Shown here in pieces: positions 1 through 6,453 of a stretch of DNA of 10,126 bases (positions are counted from its first letter, which is position 1; every line of letters begins with the position of its first letter). A program made the position numbers and the translations under genes. Origin of the DNA: Aphodousia sp048520025 (lineage in GTDB: Bacteria > Pseudomonadota > Gammaproteobacteria > Burkholderiales > Burkholderiaceae_F); contig DBFZTP010000065.1 in assembly GCA_048520025.1 (NCBI GenBank), positions 1 to 10,126 on the forward strand, given 5' to 3'. The notes under the pieces are model-generated. The model had not been told where the DNA came from. It ran no database searches and worked only from the letters and a program-made list of their open reading frames with translations.

Positions 1-1
1 T

Positions 2-2563
2 ACAGGTTTTCATACGAAAGGCTACATTTTTGAGGACGCTCAAAATAATGACCTCATGCGTTTGATCATCGGAAGTTCTAATCTTACAAGAGCAGCCTTA
101 CTAAATAATAAAGAATGGAATATCCTTCTCGCATCCACAAAGAAAGGGGAGATTGCAGGTAAAGTTCAAAAAGAATTTAATGCGCTCTGGGATGCCTCTG
201 TCCCGGTAGAGAATGTTCTTCAGTCATATCAAAAACGTTATGACTTCGCGAAAATGCAGAGAAAAGCAGTGGCAAAACTACTTGCCGAGCTTCCAACAAC
301 CCCAATGAACAATGCTATCTCTGAATCAATTGTTCCCAATGCAATGCAAAAGAAATTCATCGACAGTTTGACACATCTAGTGGTCGATGGTGAAAACAAA
401 GCGCTCTTAGTGGCAGCCACAGGTACTGGTAAAACGTACGCAGCTGCACTAGCGCTCAGAGAACTCGACGCGAAAAAGATTCTTTTTATCGTGCATCGTG
501 AGCAAATCGCCAAGAGTGCCAAAGCGAGTTTTGAGCGTATTTTTGGTACTGGTGTTTCAACCGGTCTTATAAGTGGAACCCATAAAGACTTTGACAAAGA
601 CTTCATCTTTGCAACGATGCAAACAATCTGCAAACCTGATGTTTATCAACGATTTGCAAAAAAACACTTTACTCATATTGTTATCGATGAAGTTCATCAC
701 GCGGGTGCAGAAAGCTATCAACGCATTCTCAACCACTTCGAACCCGATCTTTTGTTAGGGATGACTGCAACTCCATTTCGCAATGACGATGTTGATATTT
801 TCAAAATCTTTGATAATAACGTCGCCTATACGATTACGCTTCAAGAAGCACTTGAAAATAATCAACTCTGTCCTTTCCATTACTACGGTATTACTGACGT
901 TAATGTTGATGATCTCGTCATCGAAGATGAGCGTGCTATAGAAATGTTAACGGCTGATAATCGTGCTAAGCACATTTTAGAAATCTCAAGAAAATACGGA
1001 TGGAGCGGTAAGCGAGTTAAAGGGTTGATTTTCTGCAGTCGAGGTGACGAATGTGAAATTCTTACTCAAAAATTTAACGACTTGGGTATACGAGCGATGC
1101 ATCTCGGTGCATCAGATTCTCAAGAGGCACGAGAAAAGGCCATTGAACGCTTAGGAAAAGATGATGAAGAGAATGCGCTCGATTACATCTTAACCGTTGA
1201 TATCTTTAATGAAGGTGTCGATATTCCGGCGATTAATCAAGTCATCATGTTAAGACCAACCAAAAGTGCCATCGTTTTCGTTCAGCAATTAGGACGTGGT
1301 TTACGTTTGGCAAATGAAAAGGAATTCTTAGTGGTTTTGGACTTCATTGCCAATTACAACAATAACTTCATGATTCCTGCAGCCTTATCTGGCGATCGCT
1401 CATACAACAAAGATAATTTACGTCGGGTTTTGACTCCTGGTGGTCAACTTTTAGCAGGCAGTTCGACTGTAGAATTCGACAAAATTTCTCGAGAGCGAAT
1501 TTATCGGTCTATTGATAAAGCCAAGACTCAGACGAAGAAATTTCTTCTTGAACATTATCACGTGATTAAAAACGAATTAGGCCGTATTCCAAAAATGATT
1601 GATTTTGATCGTTTAAATGGGATAGATCCATTGAAGTTTATTGGCTATACAAAGGAGTCTTACTATAGCTTTGTCAAACAATATGACAAAGATAACATAA
1701 TTCATCTTAGTAATATTGAAGAACGTATTCTGCAATTTGTGTCTAAAAAATACGCTACTGGGAAACGTTTCGACGAGATAGTAATTTTACAATTGGCTTT
1801 TAAGTATCATCACGCCGTATCGTTTGAGCACTGTATTGAGCAAATCAGAATTGAGTCTGGAAGAAAAGTTTCTGAGTCAAAACTTTATAAAGAATTAGTC
1901 TATATGCAAAATCTTTATACAAACCAATTTCCTGATTGTAAACTTCTAAAATTTGATGACGCGGGATTTTCATTATGTGATGACTTGTTGAAGAATGATT
2001 TTTCCGATGATTTTATAGTTTTACTTAATGATATTTTTACATTTGCGACCGAACGTTTTAAAACAAAGTGGAGCAAACCTTATAAAAATACTGATTTCGT
2101 ATTAAATATGAAGTACACATACGAAGACGTCTGCCGCCTATTCAACTGGACTAAAAAGCTTAACGCACAGAATATCAGTGGATATTTTTACGATAAGACT
2201 ACGAAAACATTACCTGTTTTTATTAACTACGAAAAGGAAGAGTCTGCAATCGCCTATGAAGATAAGTTTCTAAATCCTAGTGAAATAGTCGTATTGTCCA
2301 CAAGTGGTCGAAAAACAACTTCTCCAGATGCAGATCATATCTTCAAACGTACCGAAGATGACCGAGATAACAAAATATATTTATTTGTTAGAAAAAATAA
2401 GGCTGATGGTGAGGCTAAAGAGTTCTATTTTTTAGGTGAAATAGATGCCACGGGAGAACCAATTCCGGATAAAATGCCGGATGGAAAGGATGTTTTCAAG
2501 GTTCACTATCGCCTTCAGCATCCTGTTGATCAAGATATTTATGAATACATCACGAAGGGATAA
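2..2563 (+). CDS. PLD nuclease - SF2 DExH helicase - DUF3427 protein (5' end outside window)
   Basis: The reading frame is open from base 2, so the true start lies left of the window. The ATG at 56 is internal, because the codons before it (11-19) encode H-T-K, the HxK half of a PLD-type nuclease site. Numbering residues from that Met, the site continues with N9 in GSSNLT and E20 in KEWN, the HxK/N/E pattern of PLD-type nucleases. The helicase core follows: Walker A ATGTGKT (121-127), DEVHH (211-215), TAT (237-239), motif IV near 323-329, motif V around 381-391 (EGVDIP) and motif VI QQLGRGLR (410-417). From about 450 to 835 the sequence matches what I know of DUF3427; its tail includes NAQNISGY (703-710) and YEDKFLNP (734-741). 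Such proteins are uncharacterised or linked to restriction and defence. The likely role is ATP-driven DNA translocation with cleavage; the target is unknown. It is followed at 3 nt by a NUDIX gene. Bases about 1500-2430 are notably AT-rich. Confidence 0.88.
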   Translation, partial: TGFHTKGYIFEDAQNNDLMRLIIGSSNLTRAALLNNKEWNILLASTKKGEIAGKVQKEFNALWDASVPVENVLQSYQKRYDFAKMQRKAVAKLLAELPTTPMNNAISESIVPNAMQKKFIDSLTHLVVDGENKALLVAATGTGKTYAAALALRELDAKKILFIVHREQIAKSAKASFERIFGTGVSTGLISGTHKDFDKDFIFATMQTICKPDVYQRFAKKHFTHIVIDEVHHAGAESYQRILNHFEPDLLLGMTATPFRNDDVDIFKIFDNNVAYTITLQEALENNQLCPFHYYGITDVNVDDLVIEDERAIEMLTADNRAKHILEISRKYGWSGKRVKGLIFCSRGDECEILTQKFNDLGIRAMHLGASDSQEAREKAIERLGKDDEENALDYILTVDIFNEGVDIPAINQVIMLRPTKSAIVFVQQLGRGLRLANEKEFLVVLDFIANYNNNFMIPAALSGDRSYNKDNLRRVLTPGGQLLAGSSTVEFDKISRERIYRSIDKAKTQTKKFLLEHYHVIKNELGRIPKMIDFDRLNGIDPLKFIGYTKESYYSFVKQYDKDNIIHLSNIEERILQFVSKKYATGKRFDEIVILQLAFKYHHAVSFEHCIEQIRIESGRKVSESKLYKELVYMQNLYTNQFPDCKLLKFDDAGFSLCDDLLKNDFSDDFIVLLNDIFTFATERFKTKWSKPYKNTDFVLNMKYTYEDVCRLFNWTKKLNAQNISGYFYDKTTKTLPVFINYEKEESAIAYEDKFLNPSEIVVLSTSGRKTTSPDADHIFKRTEDDRDNKIYLFVRKNKADGEAKEFYFLGEIDATGEPIPDKMPDGKDVFKVHYRLQHPVDQDIYEYITKG
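2554..2560 (+). promoter_or_regulatory. Ribosome binding site of the NUDIX gene, inside the helicase 3' end
   Basis: GAAGGGA lies in the last codons of the helicase gene, 6 nt before the ATG at 2567. The helicase stop is 2561-2563, so a ribosome terminating there sits on this site. This suggests translational coupling and one transcript for both genes. Confidence 0.7.
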
Positions 2564-2566
2564 GCC

Positions 2567-2956
2567 ATGAAAAGCATTGAAGTCGTTGCCGCCATCATCC
2601 GCCACGAAGATAAAATCTTTGCCACGCAACGCGGTTATGGTGATTTTAAAGGCGGTTGGGAGTTCCCTGGCGGCAAGATGGAAGCTGGAGAGACACCTCA
2701 AGAAGCCCTTGTTCGCGAGATTAAAGAAGAGCTTGAAGTCGATATTGCGGTGGGAGAACTCGTCGAAACCGTGGAGTGCGACTACCCGAAGTTTCATCTT
2801 ACGATGCATTGCTTCTTTTGCACCATCACGGGCGGGGAGTTGGTCTTAAAAGAGCACGAAGCCGCTAAATGGTTAACCACAGAAACTCTTGATTCTGTAG
2901 ATTGGTTGCCGGCTGACATAGGTCTTATTCCTAAGATTCGTCAAGCACTCGCTTAA
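2567..2956 (+). CDS. MutT-like NUDIX hydrolase
   Basis: A 129-residue single-domain NUDIX protein, the usual size for MutT-type (deoxy)nucleoside triphosphate pyrophosphohydrolases. These cleave (d)NTPs or oxidised or modified nucleotides to the monophosphate plus pyrophosphate in the cytoplasm. The Nudix box spans residues 36-58: G36, E42, R50-E51 and E54-E55 are present, so the metal-binding glutamates are intact. The usual Gly near the end of the box is Glu57. GGWEFPGGK (29-37) precedes it, as in MutT. The gene starts 3 nt after the helicase stop, with its ribosome site inside that gene, and ends before a terminator, so the two form a unit. Its G+C is close to that of the metabolic genes (32 of 60 bases in 2641-2700), unlike the AT-rich part of the helicase. 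Substrate is not predictable; it may be general housekeeping (8-oxo-dGTP, modified CTP) or serve the helicase system. Confidence 0.9.
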   Translation: MKSIEVVAAIIRHEDKIFATQRGYGDFKGGWEFPGGKMEAGETPQEALVREIKEELEVDIAVGELVETVECDYPKFHLTMHCFFCTITGGELVLKEHEAAKWLTTETLDSVDWLPADIGLIPKIRQALA

Positions 2957-2977
2957 TAGTTCACCACACCATTTTTT

Positions 2978-3009
2978 AAGCCTCGGCTTTCATAAGACCG
3001 AGGCTTTTT
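2978..3009 (+). terminator. Intrinsic terminator of the helicase-NUDIX unit
   Basis: A 9-bp perfect stem, AAGCCTCGG (2978-2986) pairing with CCGAGGCTT (2998-3006), has an 11-nt loop and a T run at 3005-3009. It lies 21 nt after the NUDIX stop. The opposite strand has A rather than T after the stem, so it acts only on + transcripts. Confidence 0.85.
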
Positions 3010-3114
3010 CTCACCCCTCCTAAGTACAAAGCCCCATATTTCAACCCAAACATGGGTATTTCCGCCTAGAAACGAATGTAAATACGGCTTCGAAATGTGA
3101 CAAAAGGCAGTAGA

Positions 3115-3141
3115 TTGAATTCGTAGCCCTCTAGCTATACA
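3115..3141 (+). promoter_or_regulatory. Possible promoter of the gltS-family gene
   Basis: TTGAAT (3115-3120) could serve as a -35 box and TATACA (3136-3141) as a -10 box, with a short 15-nt spacer, 35 nt before the ATG. The match is weak. A promoter is expected somewhere in 3010-3165, since the gene before ends in a terminator, but I cannot fix its place. The rest of this gap shows no gene, riboswitch or strong repeat, only short inverted repeats such as CCCAT/ATGGG at 3033-3056. Confidence 0.25.
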
Positions 3142-3176
3142 CGCGTCTCATAACAACATAAATAAAAGGAGATTTT

Positions 3177-4427
3177 ATGAACGATGCAGTAAGTGACATT
3201 TTGGTTATAAATGTCAACATGATTCAAGCGGTGGCTTTAGCCGTCGTAATGTATTACCTTGGTGTTTGGATTAAGAGCAAGGTCCAGATTTTGGAGCGTT
3301 ACTCTATGCCAAGCCCAGTAGTCGGTGGGATGATTTGTGCAGTGACGCTTTCGACACTGCAACACTTCCAGATCATGAAAGTCAATTTTGACGGTACGCT
3401 GCAGAGTTTATTAATGCTTGCCTTCTTCACGACCATCGGTTTGATGGCCAGTGTCCGAGTGGTCAAACAAGGCGGTAAGCTCCTTTTAGGCTTTTTCCTA
3501 GCAGTGTCCGTTTTGGCCGTGATTCAAAACGTCTTGGGGATGAGTCTTGCTACCATCATGGGTTTGGATCCGCACTACGGTCTTTTAGCGGGTTCGGTCT
3601 CAATGATGGGCGGCTTGGGGACATCAGCTGCCTTTGGACCTTACTTTGAAGAAACTTACGGGATTGTGGGCGGTACGGCCGTTGCAATCACCTCGGCCAC
3701 CTTCGGTATGGTTGCCGCTTTAATGATTGGTGCTCCCTTTGGCGAATGGTTGATCCGTAAATATAAGATTAAGACGCCGAAGACCGTTGGAGACCCCGAA
3801 CCCACGTTGCACGTACCTGATGATATGCATGCCGGCATCATGGGTGAACGCGCTGCCGAAAAGCCCTCGATGACGCCTGACATGATGAAGGCCGTTGGGA
3901 TCGTGGCCATTTGCATGGGCTTGGGTTCCATTGTCTCTTCCCTTTTGGGTCAAGTAATTACGTTACCGGCCTACATTGGTTCCATGATTGTGGCAGCTGT
4001 CATTCGTAATTTGAGTGACTTGGAAAAGGGGAAGGCCTTCCGTATTGAAGACAAGAGCTTAAATACTGTCGCAGACATCACCTTGGTTTTGTTCGTTACG
4101 ATGGCGGTCAATAGCCTCAAGCTTCACGAATTGGTGAATTTGGCTGTTCCCATGATGGTCATCTTGGCCGCACAAACGGTTTTGATGTTGGTCTTTGCTT
4201 GGGGTGTGCTTTTTAGCCTCTTTAAGCGTGAATACGACACCGTGATGTTGACGGTCGGCGGTATCGGTTTCTCAATGGGTGCTACGGCTAACGGTTTGGC
4301 TAACATGCAAGCCATGGCTGAAAAGTATGGTTCGAGCCCCAAGGCATGGCTCATTGTGAGCTTGGTCGGCGCCTTCTTGATTGACTTTGTGAACGCCGTT
4401 GTTATCACGACGATGGGTGCGATGTAA
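3177..4427 (+). CDS. gltS: GltS-family sodium/glutamate-type symporter
   Basis: A 416-residue inner-membrane secondary transporter, near the usual length of GltS, which imports glutamate with Na+. Family landmarks run in order: MPSPVVGG (44-51), the first re-entrant loop GGLGTSAAFG (145-154), a hydrophilic central loop (about 194-235), LPAYIGSMIVAAVIRN (263-278), DITLVLFVTMAVNSLKL (300-316), the second re-entrant loop GFSMGATANGLANM (364-377) and VGAFLIDFVNAVVI (397-410). Ten or more hydrophobic segments in two inverted halves are visible. The two loops differ from the E. coli form as I remember it (GGHGT and GATP): L147 replaces His and A371 replaces Pro. Glutamate is therefore the family default, not a firm substrate. 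The start has a strong site, AAGGAGA at 3166-3172, 5 nt from the ATG. It stands alone between two terminators and is convergent with the AEP operon, so a functional link is not shown. Confidence 0.9.
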   Translation: MNDAVSDILVINVNMIQAVALAVVMYYLGVWIKSKVQILERYSMPSPVVGGMICAVTLSTLQHFQIMKVNFDGTLQSLLMLAFFTTIGLMASVRVVKQGGKLLLGFFLAVSVLAVIQNVLGMSLATIMGLDPHYGLLAGSVSMMGGLGTSAAFGPYFEETYGIVGGTAVAITSATFGMVAALMIGAPFGEWLIRKYKIKTPKTVGDPEPTLHVPDDMHAGIMGERAAEKPSMTPDMMKAVGIVAICMGLGSIVSSLLGQVITLPAYIGSMIVAAVIRNLSDLEKGKAFRIEDKSLNTVADITLVLFVTMAVNSLKLHELVNLAVPMMVILAAQTVLMLVFAWGVLFSLFKREYDTVMLTVGGIGFSMGATANGLANMQAMAEKYGSSPKAWLIVSLVGAFLIDFVNAVVITTMGAM

Positions 4428-4454
4428 TCAAGTCTTTGATTAACTGATAAATTT

Positions 4455-4493
4455 AAGGCTTCGGAGGTTTAACTTTCCGAAGCCTTGTTTTTT
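4455..4493 (+). terminator. Intrinsic terminator after gltS, possibly shared with the convergent phn operon
   Basis: An 11-bp perfect stem, AAGGCTTCGGA (4455-4465) with TCCGAAGCCTT (4476-4486), has a 10-nt loop, followed by G and six T (4488-4493). It lies 28 nt after the gltS stop and 18 nt beyond the phnX stop on the other strand. On the - strand the tail reads AAATTTATC, a weak U tract, so termination is probably strong for gltS and partial for phnX. No other hairpin separates the convergent genes. Confidence 0.85.
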
Positions 4494-4503
4494 GTAAACG
4501 CGT

Positions 4504-5289
4504 TTAATGGACTTCAAGCGTTTCAATTAAAGCCGGCAACTCTTCCAACGAATTAATCGTGGCATCGGCCCCGGCTTGCATGAACTTATAGCGGGTTTGT
4601 TCGCGCAAGCTTTCTTTCTCAAAAGTGGACAAGGCGTCCCAACCCTTTCGATCTAATCCCATCATGGAGGAGCCTTCAACCACACCCACGGTGATGAGCC
4701 CGGCGTTTTTACCTTCTTGAATGTCAGAAGTCGTATCACCCACTTTGATAATGCGACGAACGTCCTTTAATTGAAGACGACGCATGTTTTCAAAGACCAT
4801 AAAGGGCCAAGGGCGACCGTAACCGTTAACGTCTTCAGCCGTAACGTACGTATCAGGGCTGTAACCGGCTTTAGCCGCTTCGCTCTTTACCACTTTCATC
4901 ATAATTTCGGTAAAGCCCGTGGTGGAACCGATTTGAATGTCCTTATTGCGAAGGTATTCAACCGTTTCCAATAAACCGGGCTTTAAATCGCAATGGCGAT
5001 CTAAAACAGCCATAAGGGCCGGTTCAAAGTCTTGATAGATGCGCTCCATATCCTCACGCGTGGGCTCAGAACCATACTTTTCAACCCAAGCGGCCTTGAT
5101 TCGCGGCATTTGAAGCATCGTGAAGATATGATCGCGCTTGAGCATCCCCATGGGAGCGCGCGTTTCCTCATCAGTCACTTCAATGCCTGCGCGACGGAAA
5201 GCTTCCATAAAAGCAGAAACAGGGGAGGTAGAGCCAAAATCCACCGTGGTACCGGCCCAGTCAAAGATAACGGCTTCAATCTTAGCCAT
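4504..5289 (-). CDS. phnX: Phosphonoacetaldehyde hydrolase (phosphonatase)
   Basis: A 261-residue HAD-superfamily enzyme that hydrolyses phosphonoacetaldehyde to acetaldehyde and phosphate, the C-P bond cleavage step of AEP use; cytoplasmic and Mg-dependent. Motif I is DWAGTTVD (10-17), with nucleophile D10 and the phosphonatase-specific Ala at 12. The cap lysine that forms the Schiff base is K51 in GMLKRDH, with M47 and H54 placed as in the Bacillus cereus enzyme (M49, K53, H56). GSTTGF (121-126) is motif II, GRPWP (158-162) is the family signature around R159, and GDTTSD (184-189) gives the metal ligands D185 and D189. All catalytic residues are present and the length is normal. Its ATG overlaps the last 8 bases of phnW, and AGAGGA inside phnW lies 8 nt upstream, so the two are likely translationally coupled. 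It is the last gene of the operon. Confidence 0.95.
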   Translation of the reverse strand: MAKIEAVIFDWAGTTVDFGSTSPVSAFMEAFRRAGIEVTDEETRAPMGMLKRDHIFTMLQMPRIKAAWVEKYGSEPTREDMERIYQDFEPALMAVLDRHCDLKPGLLETVEYLRNKDIQIGSTTGFTEIMMKVVKSEAAKAGYSPDTYVTAEDVNGYGRPWPFMVFENMRRLQLKDVRRIIKVGDTTSDIQEGKNAGLITVGVVEGSSMMGLDRKGWDALSTFEKESLREQTRYKFMQAGADATINSLEELPALIETLEVH

Positions 5290-6397
5290 GGTTTACTTCC
5301 TCTAAATAGTTCTTGAAAATCGATAAGACACGTTCAACATCGTCTTCATAAATTTCACCGATGTTACCCAAGCGGAACGTATCGCGTTCGGTGAGTTTGC
5401 CCGGATAAATGACGTAACCGCGATCCTTTAAGTACGTGTACATGCTCTTAAAGTCAAACTTGGCATCTTGCGGGTAGAAGAACGTCGTAATGATCGGACC
5501 TTGATGATCGGGCGTAATGAACGCATCAAACCCCATTGTTTTCATGCCGTCACGCATCATGGCGTTGCACTTGGCGTAACGAGCGCCACGGACGGCGATA
5601 CCACCTTCAACATGCAATTCCTTTAATGCACGATGAAAAGCCGCTACCACGTGCGTGGGGGAAGTAAAGCGCCACTTGCCGCCGTCCTTTTCCATAACCT
5701 TCCATTGGTCATAGAGGTCGAGAGAAAGGGAGCGAGCGTTACCGGCGCTTGCCTTAAGCTTTTCCGTATTGGCAATGATAAAGGAGAAGCCCGGAACACC
5801 TTGAATGCACTTATTGGCTGACGACACTAAGAAATCAATACCGATTTTGCCCATGTCAATGTCAACAGCCCCAAAAGAGCTCATCGCATCCACAATAAAC
5901 GTTTTGCCATGGGCCTTAACGACTTTACCCACTGCTTCAATGTCATTTAACAAACCTGTCGTCGTTTCATTGTGCACCATGGAGACAATTGTGATGTCCT
6001 TGTGTGCTTCAAGATAATTGTTGACTTCATTGGCGTCAGGAATAGCATCCCAAGCAAAGTCAATACGGTCAAATGCGACTTTATGGTAGGTGAGGATTTG
6101 GCACATGCGTTCGGAATAAGCGCCGTTGACAAGCACTAAAACTTTGTCGTTGTTGCCCGGGATGGAGCTCAATACGCTCTCCACGCCAAAGGTGCCGCTG
6201 CCTTGCATTAAAACCGTCGTGTATTGAGGGCCATTGACATGGGCAAGGGCTAATAAATCTTGACGGATTTCTTGAGTAATGGCTTTGTAGTCAGCATCCC
6301 ACGTGCAGCGGTCAACCAACATTTCTTCACGAACCGTTAAAGACGTGGTCAAGGGACCGGGGGTGAGTAATTTAAAAGTATTCGGATCTTTCATCAT
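5282..6397 (-). CDS. phnW: 2-aminoethylphosphonate:pyruvate aminotransferase
   Basis: A 371-residue PLP enzyme of aminotransferase class V that converts 2-AEP and pyruvate to phosphonoacetaldehyde and L-alanine, feeding PhnX. Visible landmarks are the N-terminal LLTPGPLTTS (10-19), the phosphate-cup stretch GSGT (66-69), D170 in FIVDAMSSFG (contacts the PLP ring nitrogen), the Schiff-base K196 in SSANKCIQG, and R342 in TFRLGNIGE, which should bind a substrate carboxylate. Spacing matches the Salmonella enzyme (K194, R340) with a constant shift of two. Two adjacent ATGs (6397, 6394) begin the gene, and LLTPGP at residue 10 supports this start. No Shine-Dalgarno is visible: the 14 bases upstream are AU-rich (AATAAATTTTTACC), and the nearest purine-rich AGGGG is 17 nt away in a hairpin arm. 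The gene overlaps phnX by 8 nt. Confidence 0.95.
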   Translation of the reverse strand: MMKDPNTFKLLTPGPLTTSLTVREEMLVDRCTWDADYKAITQEIRQDLLALAHVNGPQYTTVLMQGSGTFGVESVLSSIPGNNDKVLVLVNGAYSERMCQILTYHKVAFDRIDFAWDAIPDANEVNNYLEAHKDITIVSMVHNETTTGLLNDIEAVGKVVKAHGKTFIVDAMSSFGAVDIDMGKIGIDFLVSSANKCIQGVPGFSFIIANTEKLKASAGNARSLSLDLYDQWKVMEKDGGKWRFTSPTHVVAAFHRALKELHVEGGIAVRGARYAKCNAMMRDGMKTMGFDAFITPDHQGPIITTFFYPQDAKFDFKSMYTYLKDRGYVIYPGKLTERDTFRLGNIGEIYEDDVERVLSIFKNYLEEVNHG

Positions 6398-6400
6398 GGT

Positions 6401-6435
6401 AAAAATTTATTAAGCCCCTAAAAAGAGGGGCTTAA
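6401..6435 (-). terminator. Hairpin with U-rich tail between phnS and phnW (attenuator or mRNA-stabilising stem)
   Basis: Read on the - strand, TTAAGCCCCT (6435-6426) pairs perfectly with AGGGGCTTAA (6419-6410), a 10-bp stem with a 6-nt loop, followed by TAAA and five T (6405-6401). It falls 18 nt after the phnS stop and ends 3 nt before the phnW ATG. The T run is four bases off the stem, so termination would be partial. Hairpins after binding-protein genes often leave more transcript for the binding protein than for the genes behind it. Confidence 0.6.
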
Positions 6436-6453
6436 ACCTTATATATGGTTAAA

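Noticed and set aside
56..58. ATG at 56 as start of the helicase gene
   Set aside because: The open frame to its left encodes the HxK nuclease motif, so the protein begins outside the window.
238..633. Antisense open frame of 131 codons within the helicase gene
   Set aside because: It lies opposite a well-supported coding region, has a low-complexity Ala/Ser composition and no recognisable domain.
2432..2809. Antisense open frame of 125 codons across the helicase-NUDIX junction
   Set aside because: It covers the junction of two real genes on the other strand and resembles no family.
3010..3165. Riboswitch or small RNA upstream of gltS
   Set aside because: Only 5-6 bp inverted repeats are present; no conserved riboswitch layout or internal terminator is visible.
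3177..4427. gltS as part of the phosphonate operon
   Set aside because: It is on the opposite strand, convergent, and bounded by its own terminator; no shared transcript is possible.
2978..4486. Terminator stems (AAGCC.../GGCTT) as paired DNA uptake sequences
   Set aside because: The stems are only loosely alike and I did not find repeated single copies of a common 9-12 base word in the window.
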